Assembly: GCA_045589235.1 (NCBI GenBank)
Contig: JAZNOR010000043.1
Location: 1 to 12,080 of the forward strand
Origin: RGIG7332 sp045589235
GTDB taxonomy: Bacteria; Bacillota; Clostridia; Oscillospirales; JAAYXM01
Direction: 5' to 3'
DNA length: 12,080 bases
The notes under the pieces were generated by a model, which ran no database searches, was not told the DNA's origin, and was given only the letters and a program-made list of their open reading frames with translations. How positions within the stretch are numbered: position 1 is the stretch's first letter; each line of letters opens with the position of its first letter. Below are positions 6,244 to 12,080 of the stretch, in pieces. The translations under genes were made by a program, and so were the position numbers.

Positions 6244-8431
6244 AGGTGTTTGCGAAGCCGTTATCTTCCGTAATGATGATAACGGCTATGCTGTTTTACG
6301 CGTATCTACAACAAACGGCGATGCAATTACCGCGGTTGGTTGTATGCCGCGTGTCGGCGTGGGTGAGCACCTTGTGATTGTCGGCAGCTGGACAACACAT
6401 CCGACTTACGGCGAGCAATTTAAAATTGAACAGTGTGAGCGCTCACTCCCTGCGACCGAAGGCGCGATTTTAGAGTATTTATCTTCGGGAACGGTTCGCG
6501 GTATCGGGCGCAAAACAGCTGTTAAAATCGTTGACAGATTTGGTAAAGATACATTTAATGTAATTGAAAGTGACCCGATGCTTTTAACTGAAATTCCGGG
6601 TATTACCGTTAGTAAAGCCGAGCAGATTTCAAAGGATTTTCAGATGCAGAATTCAATCAGCAGACTAATTGAGTTTTTAGTTGAAAACGACCTTGAGCCG
6701 GCGATTGCTTTGCGCTTATATTCGGTTTACGGTATGGCGGCAATCGGGCTTATTCGTGATAATCCGTATCTTCTTACTAATATGGAGTTTGGTGTTGAAT
6801 TCTCAAAAGCGGATATTTTGGCAACAAAACTCGGTATGAGTGGTAATTCGCTTGAGAGGGTTGAAGCGGCGGTTATATATGAGCTATCGTTTAACGCAGA
6901 AAGCGGACATGCTTTTATTCCCAGAAGAAAGCTCGCACCTATAACGGCAGAGCTTATCGGGGTGGATTTAGACCTTGTTGAAGATACAATTGATGCGCTA
7001 AATGAAGACGGTGCAATTGCGATTGAAGAAATTAATGGTGAATATGCGGTTTATTTGGGGCATCTCTACGAGGCGGAAAATTTTATTGCAAAACATCTTT
7101 GCCGAATGTTAACACACACCACGTCAAAATCAATTTCTGTTGAGCATATTATTGATAAAATTGAGCGTAAGCAGAAAATAGAATATGCACCACTTCAGCG
7201 TAAGGCAATTGAATGTGCGGCAAACAGCCGAGTTATGGTTATGACGGGTGGTCCGGGTACGGGTAAAACAACTGTTGTGCGCGGTATGATTGAACTTTTT
7301 GATTGTATGGGGCTTTCGGTTATGCTCGCTGCACCTACAGGGCGCGCGGCAAAGCGAATGAGTGAATTTTGCGAAACAGAAGCAAAAACAATTCATCGTA
7401 TGCTTGAAATGGATTATTCCGATGGAAGTATGTTTCCGATATTCGGAGTAAATCACGAAAATCCACTGAATACCGATGTGCTTATTTTAGATGAGGTATC
7501 TATGGTTGACCTCACCCTTATGCGTGCGGTACTTGATGCGTTAAAACCTGATTGTCGCCTTATTTTAGTCGGCGACGCAGACCAGCTACCATCAATCGGT
7601 GCCGGCAATATTTTAAAGGATCTTGTTAATTCTGAATATATTCCGACTGTACGTTTAACTGAAATTTTCCGTCAGGCGGCGGAGAGTAATATCATCGTCG
7701 GTGCGCACGCGATAAACAAAGGTGAATATCCGGATTTTTCAAATCGTGACAGCGATATGTTCTTTTTAAAACGCGAGGGAATAAATGAGGTAATTGATAC
7801 AGTTGTAGATTTATGCGTTAATCGTCTGCCGAAGAATATGAAAATCCCGCCGAGTCAGATTCAGGTGCTGACTCCGAGCAGAAAATATGAAGTGGGAACG
7901 ATTGTGTTAAATCGCAAGCTTCAGGAGGCACTCAATCCACCGTCAAAAGAAAAAGCGGAAAAACGCGTTGGGGACAAGTTGTTTCGCGTTGGGGACAGAG
8001 TTATGCAGATTAAAAATAACTATGACCTGCCGTGGTATTCAACAATTGGCGGTGAGAGCGGAATGGGCATATTCAACGGAGATGTAGGTGAGATTACGGG
8101 CATTGATCTGCGCGAGGAATATTTAACTGTGCGATATGACGACAAAACGGTACATTATGCTTTTACAATGTTAAACGAGCTTGAGCTTGCTTATGCAATG
8201 ACGGTACACAAGGCACAGGGCAGCGAGTTCCGTGCTGTTGTTTTTGCGTCATTGGGTGGCAGTAAGTATTTGCTTCATAGAAGTGTTCTTTATACTGCGA
8301 TAACCCGTGCTCGCGAGCTTCTTATTTTAGTCACAAACCCAGCAACCGTTACAACTATGATTAACAATAACAAGCAGAGAAACAGATATAGTGCTTTAAA
8401 GACACGCATCACAGATATGGCGGGTGAGTAG
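6218..8431 (+). CDS. recD2: RecD2-type ATP-dependent 5'-3' DNA helicase (RecD-like, YrrC family)
   Basis: This is a superfamily 1B helicase of the stand-alone RecD2 type found in bacteria lacking RecBCD, with roles in mismatch repair, fork maintenance and recombination. The 743-aa product has the RecD2-specific N-terminal extension (OB-like region, residues 6-75), helix-hairpin-helix motifs (GTVRGIGRKTAVKIV at 91-105 and LTEIPGITVSKAEQI), Walker A GGPGTGKTT (344-352), Walker B LDEVSM (D425, E426), GDADQLPSIG, TEIFRQ, the UvrD-like C-terminal MTVHKAQGSEF (661-671) and AITRAR. All key residues are present. ATG at 6218 has GGAG 6 nt upstream. In-frame ATGs at 6191 and 6206 lack such a site. The stop overlaps the comF-family start region. 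Confidence 0.95.
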   Translation: MTENLIKIEGVCEAVIFRNDDNGYAVLRVSTTNGDAITAVGCMPRVGVGEHLVIVGSWTTHPTYGEQFKIEQCERSLPATEGAILEYLSSGTVRGIGRKTAVKIVDRFGKDTFNVIESDPMLLTEIPGITVSKAEQISKDFQMQNSISRLIEFLVENDLEPAIALRLYSVYGMAAIGLIRDNPYLLTNMEFGVEFSKADILATKLGMSGNSLERVEAAVIYELSFNAESGHAFIPRRKLAPITAELIGVDLDLVEDTIDALNEDGAIAIEEINGEYAVYLGHLYEAENFIAKHLCRMLTHTTSKSISVEHIIDKIERKQKIEYAPLQRKAIECAANSRVMVMTGGPGTGKTTVVRGMIELFDCMGLSVMLAAPTGRAAKRMSEFCETEAKTIHRMLEMDYSDGSMFPIFGVNHENPLNTDVLILDEVSMVDLTLMRAVLDALKPDCRLILVGDADQLPSIGAGNILKDLVNSEYIPTVRLTEIFRQAAESNIIVGAHAINKGEYPDFSNRDSDMFFLKREGINEVIDTVVDLCVNRLPKNMKIPPSQIQVLTPSRKYEVGTIVLNRKLQEALNPPSKEKAEKRVGDKLFRVGDRVMQIKNNYDLPWYSTIGGESGMGIFNGDVGEITGIDLREEYLTVRYDDKTVHYAFTMLNELELAYAMTVHKAQGSEFRAVVFASLGGSKYLLHRSVLYTAITRARELLILVTNPATVTTMINNNKQRNRYSALKTRITDMAGE

Positions 8432-8432
8432 T

Positions 8433-9074
8433 GTGAAATTTATCAGAAAAATTTTCTTTCCGCCAAAGTGTATGTTTTGCCGTAAGGTTATCGACGAGGG
8501 CTTTGTGTGCGATACCTGCGCAAAGACACTGCCTGAAAACAACAGTAAAACGAACTCGGTGCAGTTTGCGGATAAGATTTATGCTCCGTTTTACTATAAA
8601 GACCGCGTGCGTTCGGCGATAATCAGGTATAAATTCAGAACTATACTTGCTTATGCAAAGCAGTTTGCGCAGTATATTGCAAAGGTTATAAAAGAGGATG
8701 AAAAATTTCAAGCGGATTTTATAACTTGGGTACCGGTGAGCACGTGGAGATTATATAAACGCGGCTTTGACCAATCTAAGCTTTTGGCGAAGGCTTTGGG
8801 AAAAGAACTTGGACTTCCCGTTATTCCGACGCTCAGAAAAACGCAGAACAATCGTAAACAGTCAATGATGAAAGATGTTTCAGCACGTCGCGCAAATGTG
8901 GTCGGTGTTTATAAAATTATTAATGACGAAAAAATATTCTTTAAACGAGTACTGCTTGTTGATGATATTTTAACTACGGGTGCCACACTTTCCGAAGCGG
9001 CGCGAATGCTGAAAACCGCAGGCGTTTCAGCGATTTCCGTTGCAGTAATTGCAAAAACCAAAAAAAGTAATTGA
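8433..9074 (+). CDS. comF: ComF-family protein (zinc ribbon + phosphoribosyltransferase-like domain)
   Basis: ComF-family proteins join an N-terminal zinc finger to a type I phosphoribosyltransferase-like domain and take part in DNA uptake in naturally competent bacteria. In many Firmicutes they occur without an evident competence locus. Cys13-x2-Cys16 and Cys26-x2-Cys29 form the zinc ribbon. YKRGFDQSKLLAKAL and VLLVDDILTTGAT (about 173-185, with the paired Asp of the PRPP loop) mark the enzyme domain. The length of 213 aa is typical. GTG at 8433 has GGTGA 5 nt upstream; GTG at 8424 overlaps the recD2 stop and is an in-frame alternative adding three residues. It is tightly coupled to recD2, and both act on single-stranded DNA. 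Confidence 0.9.
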   Translation: MKFIRKIFFPPKCMFCRKVIDEGFVCDTCAKTLPENNSKTNSVQFADKIYAPFYYKDRVRSAIIRYKFRTILAYAKQFAQYIAKVIKEDEKFQADFITWVPVSTWRLYKRGFDQSKLLAKALGKELGLPVIPTLRKTQNNRKQSMMKDVSARRANVVGVYKIINDEKIFFKRVLLVDDILTTGATLSEAARMLKTAGVSAISVAVIAKTKKSN

Positions 9075-9098
9075 AAATTATGAAAAATAGTTTATAAT
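9071..9098 (+). promoter_or_regulatory. Sigma-A promoter of the mreB-like gene
   Basis: TTGAAA (9071-9076), a 16-nt spacer and TATAAT (9093-9098) form a near-consensus promoter overlapping the comF stop codon. An overlapping second TATAAT is at 9098-9103. The predicted start near 9105 leaves a leader of about 29 nt. Confidence 0.75.
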
Positions 9099-9133
9099 AT
9101 AATTGTATGAATAAAAATTAGGAGAAGATAAAT

Positions 9134-10168
9134 ATGTTAATGTTTGGTAAAGATATAGGCATTGACCTTGGTACTGCTTCCGTTTTAGTCTTTGTTAAAG
9201 GCAAGGGCGTTGTTTTGCAGGAACCGTCTGTTGTTGCGATTGATAAGAACACAGACAGGGTTTTAAAAGTGGGTATTGAGGCGCAAAAGATGCTTGGTCG
9301 TACACCGGGTAACATTATTGCAATCCGTCCGCTTCGCGGCGGTGTTATTTCCGATTATGACATTACTCAGCGTATGATTAAGGATTTTATTCGCCGTGTT
9401 ATGGGAGGCTTTTCGCTTGTTAAACCGCGCGTTATCATTTGTGTTCCGAGCGGTATTACCGAAGTTGAAGAGCGTGCGGTTATCGATGCAGGCCGTCAGG
9501 CAGGTGCGCGAAGCGTATTTTTGATCGAAGAACCAATTGCCGCGGCAATCGGTGCAGGTATTGACATCGCTCAGCCGGACGGTAATATGATAATTGACAT
9601 CGGCGGCGGTACAACTGATATTGCTGTTATTTCGCTTTCGAATATTGTTGAGTCGAACTCAATTAAAATTGCGGGTGACCAGTTCGACGAATATATCATT
9701 AAATATATACGCAGAAAACACAATGTACTTATCGGTGAGCGCACGGCAGAAGATCTTAAAATTAACATTGGTTGCGTTTATCCGCGTCCTGAAGAGATTT
9801 CAATGGAGATCAAGGGCCGTTGCCTTATGACGGGTTTACCTCGAATCTTCACAGTTACATCAAGCGAGATTTTAGAAGCGCTTGACGAGCCGGCAACACG
9901 TATCGTTGAAGCAATTCACTCAGTGCTTGAGCGCACTCCGCCTGAGCTTGTCGGCGATATTTCAACAAACGGTATTGTTATGACCGGCGGTGGCTCAATG
10001 ATTTGGGGCTTTGACAGCCTCATTCAGGCAAAGACCGGAATTGAAACTCGCGTTGCTGAAAATGCAGTTTCTTGCGTGGCACTCGGTACGGGTGCAGCAC
10101 TTGATGATCTTTCATCAATGCAGGACGGAACGCTTAACCTCTCTCGCAGAAAACAAATTTTATCCTAG
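9134..10168 (+). CDS. mreB: MreB/Mbl-family rod-shape actin homologue
   Basis: This bacterial actin polymerises along the membrane and guides cell-wall elongation. The 344-aa product has all ATP-binding blocks of the family: DLGTAS (11-16), the VPSGITEVEERAV region, IEEPIAAAIGAG, IDIGGGTTDIAVIS and MTGGGS near 287-292. The N-terminus (GIDLGTASVLV, RTPGNIIAIRPL, GGVISDY) reads closer to Mbl than to MreB proper. No mreC or mreD follows, which also fits an Mbl-like paralogue. Ser16 replaces the common Asn, and the last nucleotide-site block reads GGGSMIWGFDSLI rather than the usual GGGALLRGLD form. ATG at 9134 has AGGAG 9 nt upstream; ATG at 9140 is too distant. It has its own promoter and a terminator, so it is likely monocistronic. 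Confidence 0.93.
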   Translation: MLMFGKDIGIDLGTASVLVFVKGKGVVLQEPSVVAIDKNTDRVLKVGIEAQKMLGRTPGNIIAIRPLRGGVISDYDITQRMIKDFIRRVMGGFSLVKPRVIICVPSGITEVEERAVIDAGRQAGARSVFLIEEPIAAAIGAGIDIAQPDGNMIIDIGGGTTDIAVISLSNIVESNSIKIAGDQFDEYIIKYIRRKHNVLIGERTAEDLKINIGCVYPRPEEISMEIKGRCLMTGLPRIFTVTSSEILEALDEPATRIVEAIHSVLERTPPELVGDISTNGIVMTGGGSMIWGFDSLIQAKTGIETRVAENAVSCVALGTGAALDDLSSMQDGTLNLSRRKQILS

Positions 10169-10171
10169 TAT

Positions 10172-10200
10172 AAAAGAGAAGTCTTATGACTTCTCTTTTT
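10172..10200. terminator. Bidirectional terminator shared by mreB and the SLOG-family gene
   Basis: AAAAGAGAAGTC (10172-10183) pairs with GACTTCTCTTTT (10188-10199) over the loop TTAT. Plus-strand transcripts end in TTTTTCT and minus-strand ones in TTTTAT. The stem encodes the last codons of the minus-strand gene, whose stop is at 10186-10184 in the loop. Confidence 0.9.
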
Positions 10201-10621
10201 CTGCTATGTTAACTACTTTTTTGTTTTTTCTTATTGCTAAATTCATAAATTTTGCAGCACCGCCGATAGAATGCTCAATGTATGATATAACATAATCAGA
10301 ACGGTTTAGCATCCAATGATTTCGTCTGTCTATGGCAAATTTCGCAGGTGACGTTGCCAAAATTTTAGGGTAAATTGTAGCAAAGTTAAAGTTTTCGTTT
10401 TTTGTGGGCAAGTGTGTGAGAACAACGAAAAAATCAATGTGAGGATAGCGCGCTTTGAGTTTGGTTAAAACATTTAATGCTTTAAAGTCAAAGTCACCTT
10501 GACTGCCAAGATAAAATAAATCCACATTATGCTTTTCAATTAAATCTATAAGAGTCGATTGTAAAATCGGCTCTATTTTTTTATTTATAGTTCTATGTCC
10601 GAAAAAAGTACAAGTAGGCAT
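10184..10621 (-). CDS. SLOG-family Rossmann-like protein (YpsA/DUF1273-like)
   Basis: The 145-aa product resembles the DUF1273/YpsA branch of the SLOG superfamily. These Rossmann-like proteins are thought to bind nucleotides or nucleotide-derived ligands. Visible family-like blocks are CTFFGHR (4-10), FYLGSQGDFD (36-45), the YPHIDFFVVLTHLP strand region (59-72), FAIDRRNHWMLNRSDYVISY (95-114) and GGAAKF (120-125). No membrane segment or signal is present, so it should be cytoplasmic. The enzymatic or signalling role is unknown; B. subtilis YpsA has been linked to cell division. ATG at 10621 has AGGTGA 5 nt upstream; a GTG at 10630 in the same frame overlaps that site. It is divergent from the XRE regulator and flanked by its candidate operators. 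Its stop codon lies within the terminator loop. Confidence 0.82.
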   Translation of the reverse strand: MPTCTFFGHRTINKKIEPILQSTLIDLIEKHNVDLFYLGSQGDFDFKALNVLTKLKARYPHIDFFVVLTHLPTKNENFNFATIYPKILATSPAKFAIDRRNHWMLNRSDYVISYIEHSIGGAAKFMNLAIRKNKKVVNIAEKEKS

Positions 10622-10641
10622 AAGAATCACCTGTGCAGTAT

Positions 10642-10655
10642 ACCCGAATTCGGGT
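10642..10655. promoter_or_regulatory. Operator candidate O1, at the SLOG-gene start point
   Basis: ACCCGAATTCGGGT is a perfect 14-bp palindrome 7 bp downstream of the -10 of the SLOG-gene promoter. It shares the ACCC-N6-GGGT form with two further sites. There is no loop and no T-run, so it is not a terminator. Confidence 0.7.
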
Positions 10656-10662
10656 TAAAATA

Positions 10663-10691
10663 ATTTTATTTCATAAATTTGCTTTTGTCAA
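10663..10691 (-). promoter_or_regulatory. Strong sigma-A promoter of the SLOG-family gene
   Basis: On the minus strand a consensus TTGACA (10691-10686) is followed after exactly 17 nt by TAAAAT (10668-10663). The start should lie near 10656. One operator palindrome begins at the start point and another abuts the -35, sharing base 10691. Confidence 0.8.
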
Positions 10692-10704
10692 CCCGTATAC
10701 GGGT
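10691..10704. promoter_or_regulatory. Operator candidate O2, shared between divergent promoters
   Basis: ACCCGTATACGGGT is a perfect 14-bp palindrome touching the -35 of the SLOG-gene promoter. On the other side it reaches the -35 zone expected for the divergent regulator gene. Its centre is 49 bp from O1 and 48 bp from O3. Confidence 0.7.
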
Positions 10705-10725
10705 AAAGTCTGTTTATTTTGTGTA

Positions 10726-10731
10726 TATCAT
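10726..10731 (+). promoter_or_regulatory. Possible -10 box of the XRE regulator gene
   Basis: TATCAT lies 7 bp before operator O3, the same distance as between the SLOG-gene -10 and O1. The matching -35 position (10703-10708, GTAAAG) is poor, so this promoter would be weak or need help. The prediction rests mainly on the mirrored layout. Confidence 0.35.
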
Positions 10732-10738
10732 AGTAATA

Positions 10739-10752
10739 ACCCATAAATGGGT
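10739..10752. promoter_or_regulatory. Operator candidate O3, upstream of the XRE regulator
   Basis: ACCCATAAATGGGT is palindromic except for its central A-A pair and matches the ACCC-N6-GGGT form of O1 and O2. It lies in the leader or start-point region of the regulator gene, 22 bp before its ATG, as expected for autoregulation. Confidence 0.65.
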
Positions 10753-10774
10753 AATAATTATGATAGGTGTTAGT

Positions 10775-11026
10775 ATGGAATATTCAGAAATATATGTAAG
10801 AAGAATTCGTTCTCTTTGCAGACAACGTGGCATTGCTATAAATAAACTTGCTACTATGAGTGATGTTAAACAATCGACTCTTGACAATATTGTCAGAGGA
10901 ATAACTAAAAATCCAAGAGTGAAAACATTGCACAAGCTCGCAATAGCATTTAATATGACACTGCATGAATTTTTGGATTTTGATGAGTTGAATGATTATT
11001 CTTTTGAAGATGATAATGAAGATTAA
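10775..11026 (+). CDS. Small XRE-family HTH transcriptional regulator
   Basis: This is an 83-aa DNA-binding protein of the Cro/C1 (HTH_3/XRE) type with almost nothing beyond the DNA-binding domain. The five-helix domain spans about residues 5-68, with the helix-turn-helix around AINKLATMSDVKQSTLDNIV (21-40), then TLHKLAIAFNMTLHEFLDF. The last 15 residues are acidic (FEDDNED end). It has no ligand-binding domain, so any signal must come from a partner or from changes in its own level. ATG at 10775 has AGGTG 5 nt upstream; the frame is open from 10679 but the extra residues have no ribosome binding site and would cover the operators. Three palindromes upstream suggest it controls itself and the divergent SLOG-family gene. 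Confidence 0.88.
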   Translation: MEYSEIYVRRIRSLCRQRGIAINKLATMSDVKQSTLDNIVRGITKNPRVKTLHKLAIAFNMTLHEFLDFDELNDYSFEDDNED

Positions 11027-11057
11027 AAGATGCACATTGTGCATCTTTTAATCTTTT
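11021..11057 (+). terminator. Intrinsic terminator after the XRE regulator
   Basis: A perfect 15-bp stem (11021-11035 with 11039-11053) has a 3-nt loop, and TTTT follows. The stop codon of the regulator (11024-11026) is inside the 5' arm. Confidence 0.9.
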
Positions 11058-11114
11058 ATGTATATCTTATACTAAAAATATGAAAAAATAATGTAAAATT
11101 TTTTCAAAAAATAG

Positions 11115-11143
11115 TGGAAATGTAAAAAAAAATCTGTTATAAT
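11115..11143 (+). promoter_or_regulatory. Predicted extended -10 promoter of ppdK
   Basis: TATAAT (11138-11143) is preceded by TGT, giving a consensus extended -10. The -35 position (TGGAAA, 11115-11120, 17-nt spacer) is weak. Upstream, A/T tracts, including ATTTTTT-C-AAAAAAT at 11098-11112, could act as an UP-like or curved element. Confidence 0.65.
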
Positions 11144-11150
11144 AACTTGA

Positions 11151-11176
11151 TGAGATTGTGCATGTGCAAAATCTCA
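11151..11176 (+). promoter_or_regulatory. Hairpin at the predicted 5' end of the ppdK mRNA
   Basis: TGAGATT (11151-11157) pairs with AATCTCA (11170-11176). Inside are one mismatch, 3 more base pairs and a tetraloop. It begins at the predicted transcript start (about 11150), and no T-run follows. A 5'-terminal stabilising stem is the simplest reading. The ribosome binding site (AGGAGG, 11201-11206) stays free. Confidence 0.45.
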
Positions 11177-11216
11177 CTTTGGAATTGTTAATAATTTATT
11201 AGGAGGATGAATTAAA

Positions 11217-12080
11217 ATGAGCAACCAGAAGTTTGTTTACCTCTTCTCAGAGGGCGACGCTAGTATGCGTGAGTTGCTTGGTGGCAAGGGTGCTAACCGT
11301 GCAGATATGACCAATATCGGTCTGCCTGTACCTCAGGGCTTTACCGTAACTACCGAGGCATGTACACAGTACTATGAAGACGGTAGAAAGATCAACGATG
11401 CAATCCAGGCTGAAATCATGGAGTACATCGACAAAATGGAGGGTATCACCGGCAAGAAGTCCGGCGATAAGGAAAATCCGCTTTTAGTTTCAGTACGTTC
11501 AGGTGCTCGCGCTTCAATGCCGGGTATGATGGACACTATCTTAAACCTCGGCCTTAACGAAGAGGTTGTTGAGGTTATGGCAGCTCAGTCAGGTAACGCT
11601 CGTTGGGCTTACGACTGCTATAGAAGATTTATTCAGATGTATTCTGACGTTGTTATGGAAGTTGGTAAGAAGTACTTTGAAGAGCTTATCGACAAGATGA
11701 AAGAGGAAAAGGGCGTTACTCAGGACGTTGACCTTACAGCTGACGACCTTAAGACTCTTGCAAACCAGTTTAAGGCTGAATATAAGTCAAAAATCGGCAA
11801 AGACTTCCCGTCTGACCCGAAGGAACAGTTAATGGGCGCTGTTGAGGCTGTTTTCCGTTCATGGGACAACCCACGTGCTAACGTTTACCGCCGTGACAAC
11901 GATATTCCGTATTCATGGGGTACAGCTGTTAACGTTCAGATGATGGCATTCGGTAATATGGGTGACGATTGCGGCACCGGTGTTGCCTTCACCCGTGACC
12001 CCGCTACCGGCGAAAAGGGTCTGATGGGCGAATTTCTTGTTAACGCTCAGGGCGAAGACGTGGTTGCGGGCGTTCGTACG
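11217..12080 (+). CDS. ppdK: Pyruvate, phosphate dikinase (N-terminal 288 residues, runs off the window)
   Basis: PPDK interconverts pyruvate + ATP + phosphate and PEP + AMP + pyrophosphate. In many anaerobic Clostridia it serves glycolysis or gluconeogenesis. The visible part is the nucleotide-binding (ATP-grasp-like) domain. It includes LGGKGANRADMTNIGLPVPQ (21-40) followed by GF, SVRSGARASMPGMMDTILNL (92-111) and the GTGVAFTRDPATGEKG region near 260. The swivelling phosphohistidine and PEP-binding domains would lie beyond the right edge of the window. ATG at 11217 is preceded by AGGAGG (11201-11206) with a 10-nt spacer. Codon choice is visibly cleaner than in neighbouring genes (many GTT, GCT, AAG and AAC), which suggests high expression. 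It has its own promoter and a 5' leader hairpin. Confidence 0.97.
   Translation, partial: MSNQKFVYLFSEGDASMRELLGGKGANRADMTNIGLPVPQGFTVTTEACTQYYEDGRKINDAIQAEIMEYIDKMEGITGKKSGDKENPLLVSVRSGARASMPGMMDTILNLGLNEEVVEVMAAQSGNARWAYDCYRRFIQMYSDVVMEVGKKYFEELIDKMKEEKGVTQDVDLTADDLKTLANQFKAEYKSKIGKDFPSDPKEQLMGAVEAVFRSWDNPRANVYRRDNDIPYSWGTAVNVQMMAFGNMGDDCGTGVAFTRDPATGEKGLMGEFLVNAQGEDVVAGVRT

Noticed and set aside
7964..7997. A 13-bp direct repeat CGCGTTGGGGACA with a 21-bp period inside recD2
   Set aside because: It encodes RVGDKLF-RVGDRVM. Paired GD-type repeats before the VMQ block are normal in RecD2 proteins, so protein constraint explains it.
7130..8711. Antisense open frames opposite recD2 (7130-7456) and comF (8409-8711)
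   Set aside because: They are short, His/Cys/Asn-rich and without motifs. Both lie wholly or largely across genes with intact catalytic motifs.
10642..10752. The three ACCC/GGGT palindromes as CRISPR repeats or terminators
   Set aside because: There are only three 14-bp sites with differing centres and no spacer logic. They have no loops or T-runs and are placed relative to promoters, so operators fit better.
10679..10774. N-terminal extension of the XRE regulator upstream of 10775
   Set aside because: The frame is open, but there is no ribosome binding site for the earlier starts, the extra residues are unlike the family, and the region is occupied by operators and a promoter.

Overview
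The window reads as a chromosomal stretch of a low-GC Firmicute, most likely a member of the Clostridia (Ruminococcaceae/Oscillospiraceae-like). The reasons are AGGAG-type ribosome binding sites, frequent TTG and GTG starts, sigma-A promoters of TTGaca/TATAAT type, an FMN riboswitch driving an ECF riboflavin transporter gene, a RecD2-type helicase without RecBC, and a pyruvate phosphate dikinase gene. I see no transposase, integrase, phage gene, tRNA, rRNA or CRISPR array. It is a core-genome region with one small regulated accessory-looking module.

Left block (about 1-4554, minus strand): secG, typA/bipA, pgeF and a family-5 solute-binding lipoprotein follow one another, and the start of a further gene lies at the left edge. 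Perfect-stem intrinsic terminators separate secG from typA and typA from pgeF. I find no convincing promoter for typA or pgeF, so graded read-through from the secG promoter is plausible. pgeF and the lipoprotein gene are coupled. The secG promoter has an 18-bp perfect palindrome laid on its start point.

Middle block (about 4595-9074, plus strand): an FMN riboswitch with its expression terminator controls ribU. Then come a COG2426-type membrane protein, a 71-residue membrane protein of unknown function whose ribosome binding site is buried in a hairpin, recD2 and a comF-family gene. The last three overlap or nearly abut, as in an operon. A solitary MreB/Mbl-type gene with its own strong promoter follows.

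Right block (about 10172-12080): a minus-strand gene for a YpsA/DUF1273-like SLOG-family Rossmann protein converges on mreB through a shared terminator. It diverges from a small XRE-type HTH regulator. The 153-bp gap between these two genes carries three ACCC-N6-GGGT palindromes, 49 and 48 bp apart. They sit on the predicted start points and the shared -35 zone of the two promoters. This is the best candidate for an undescribed regulatory system here. The window ends inside ppdK, which has an extended -10 promoter and a hairpin at the predicted 5' end of its mRNA.
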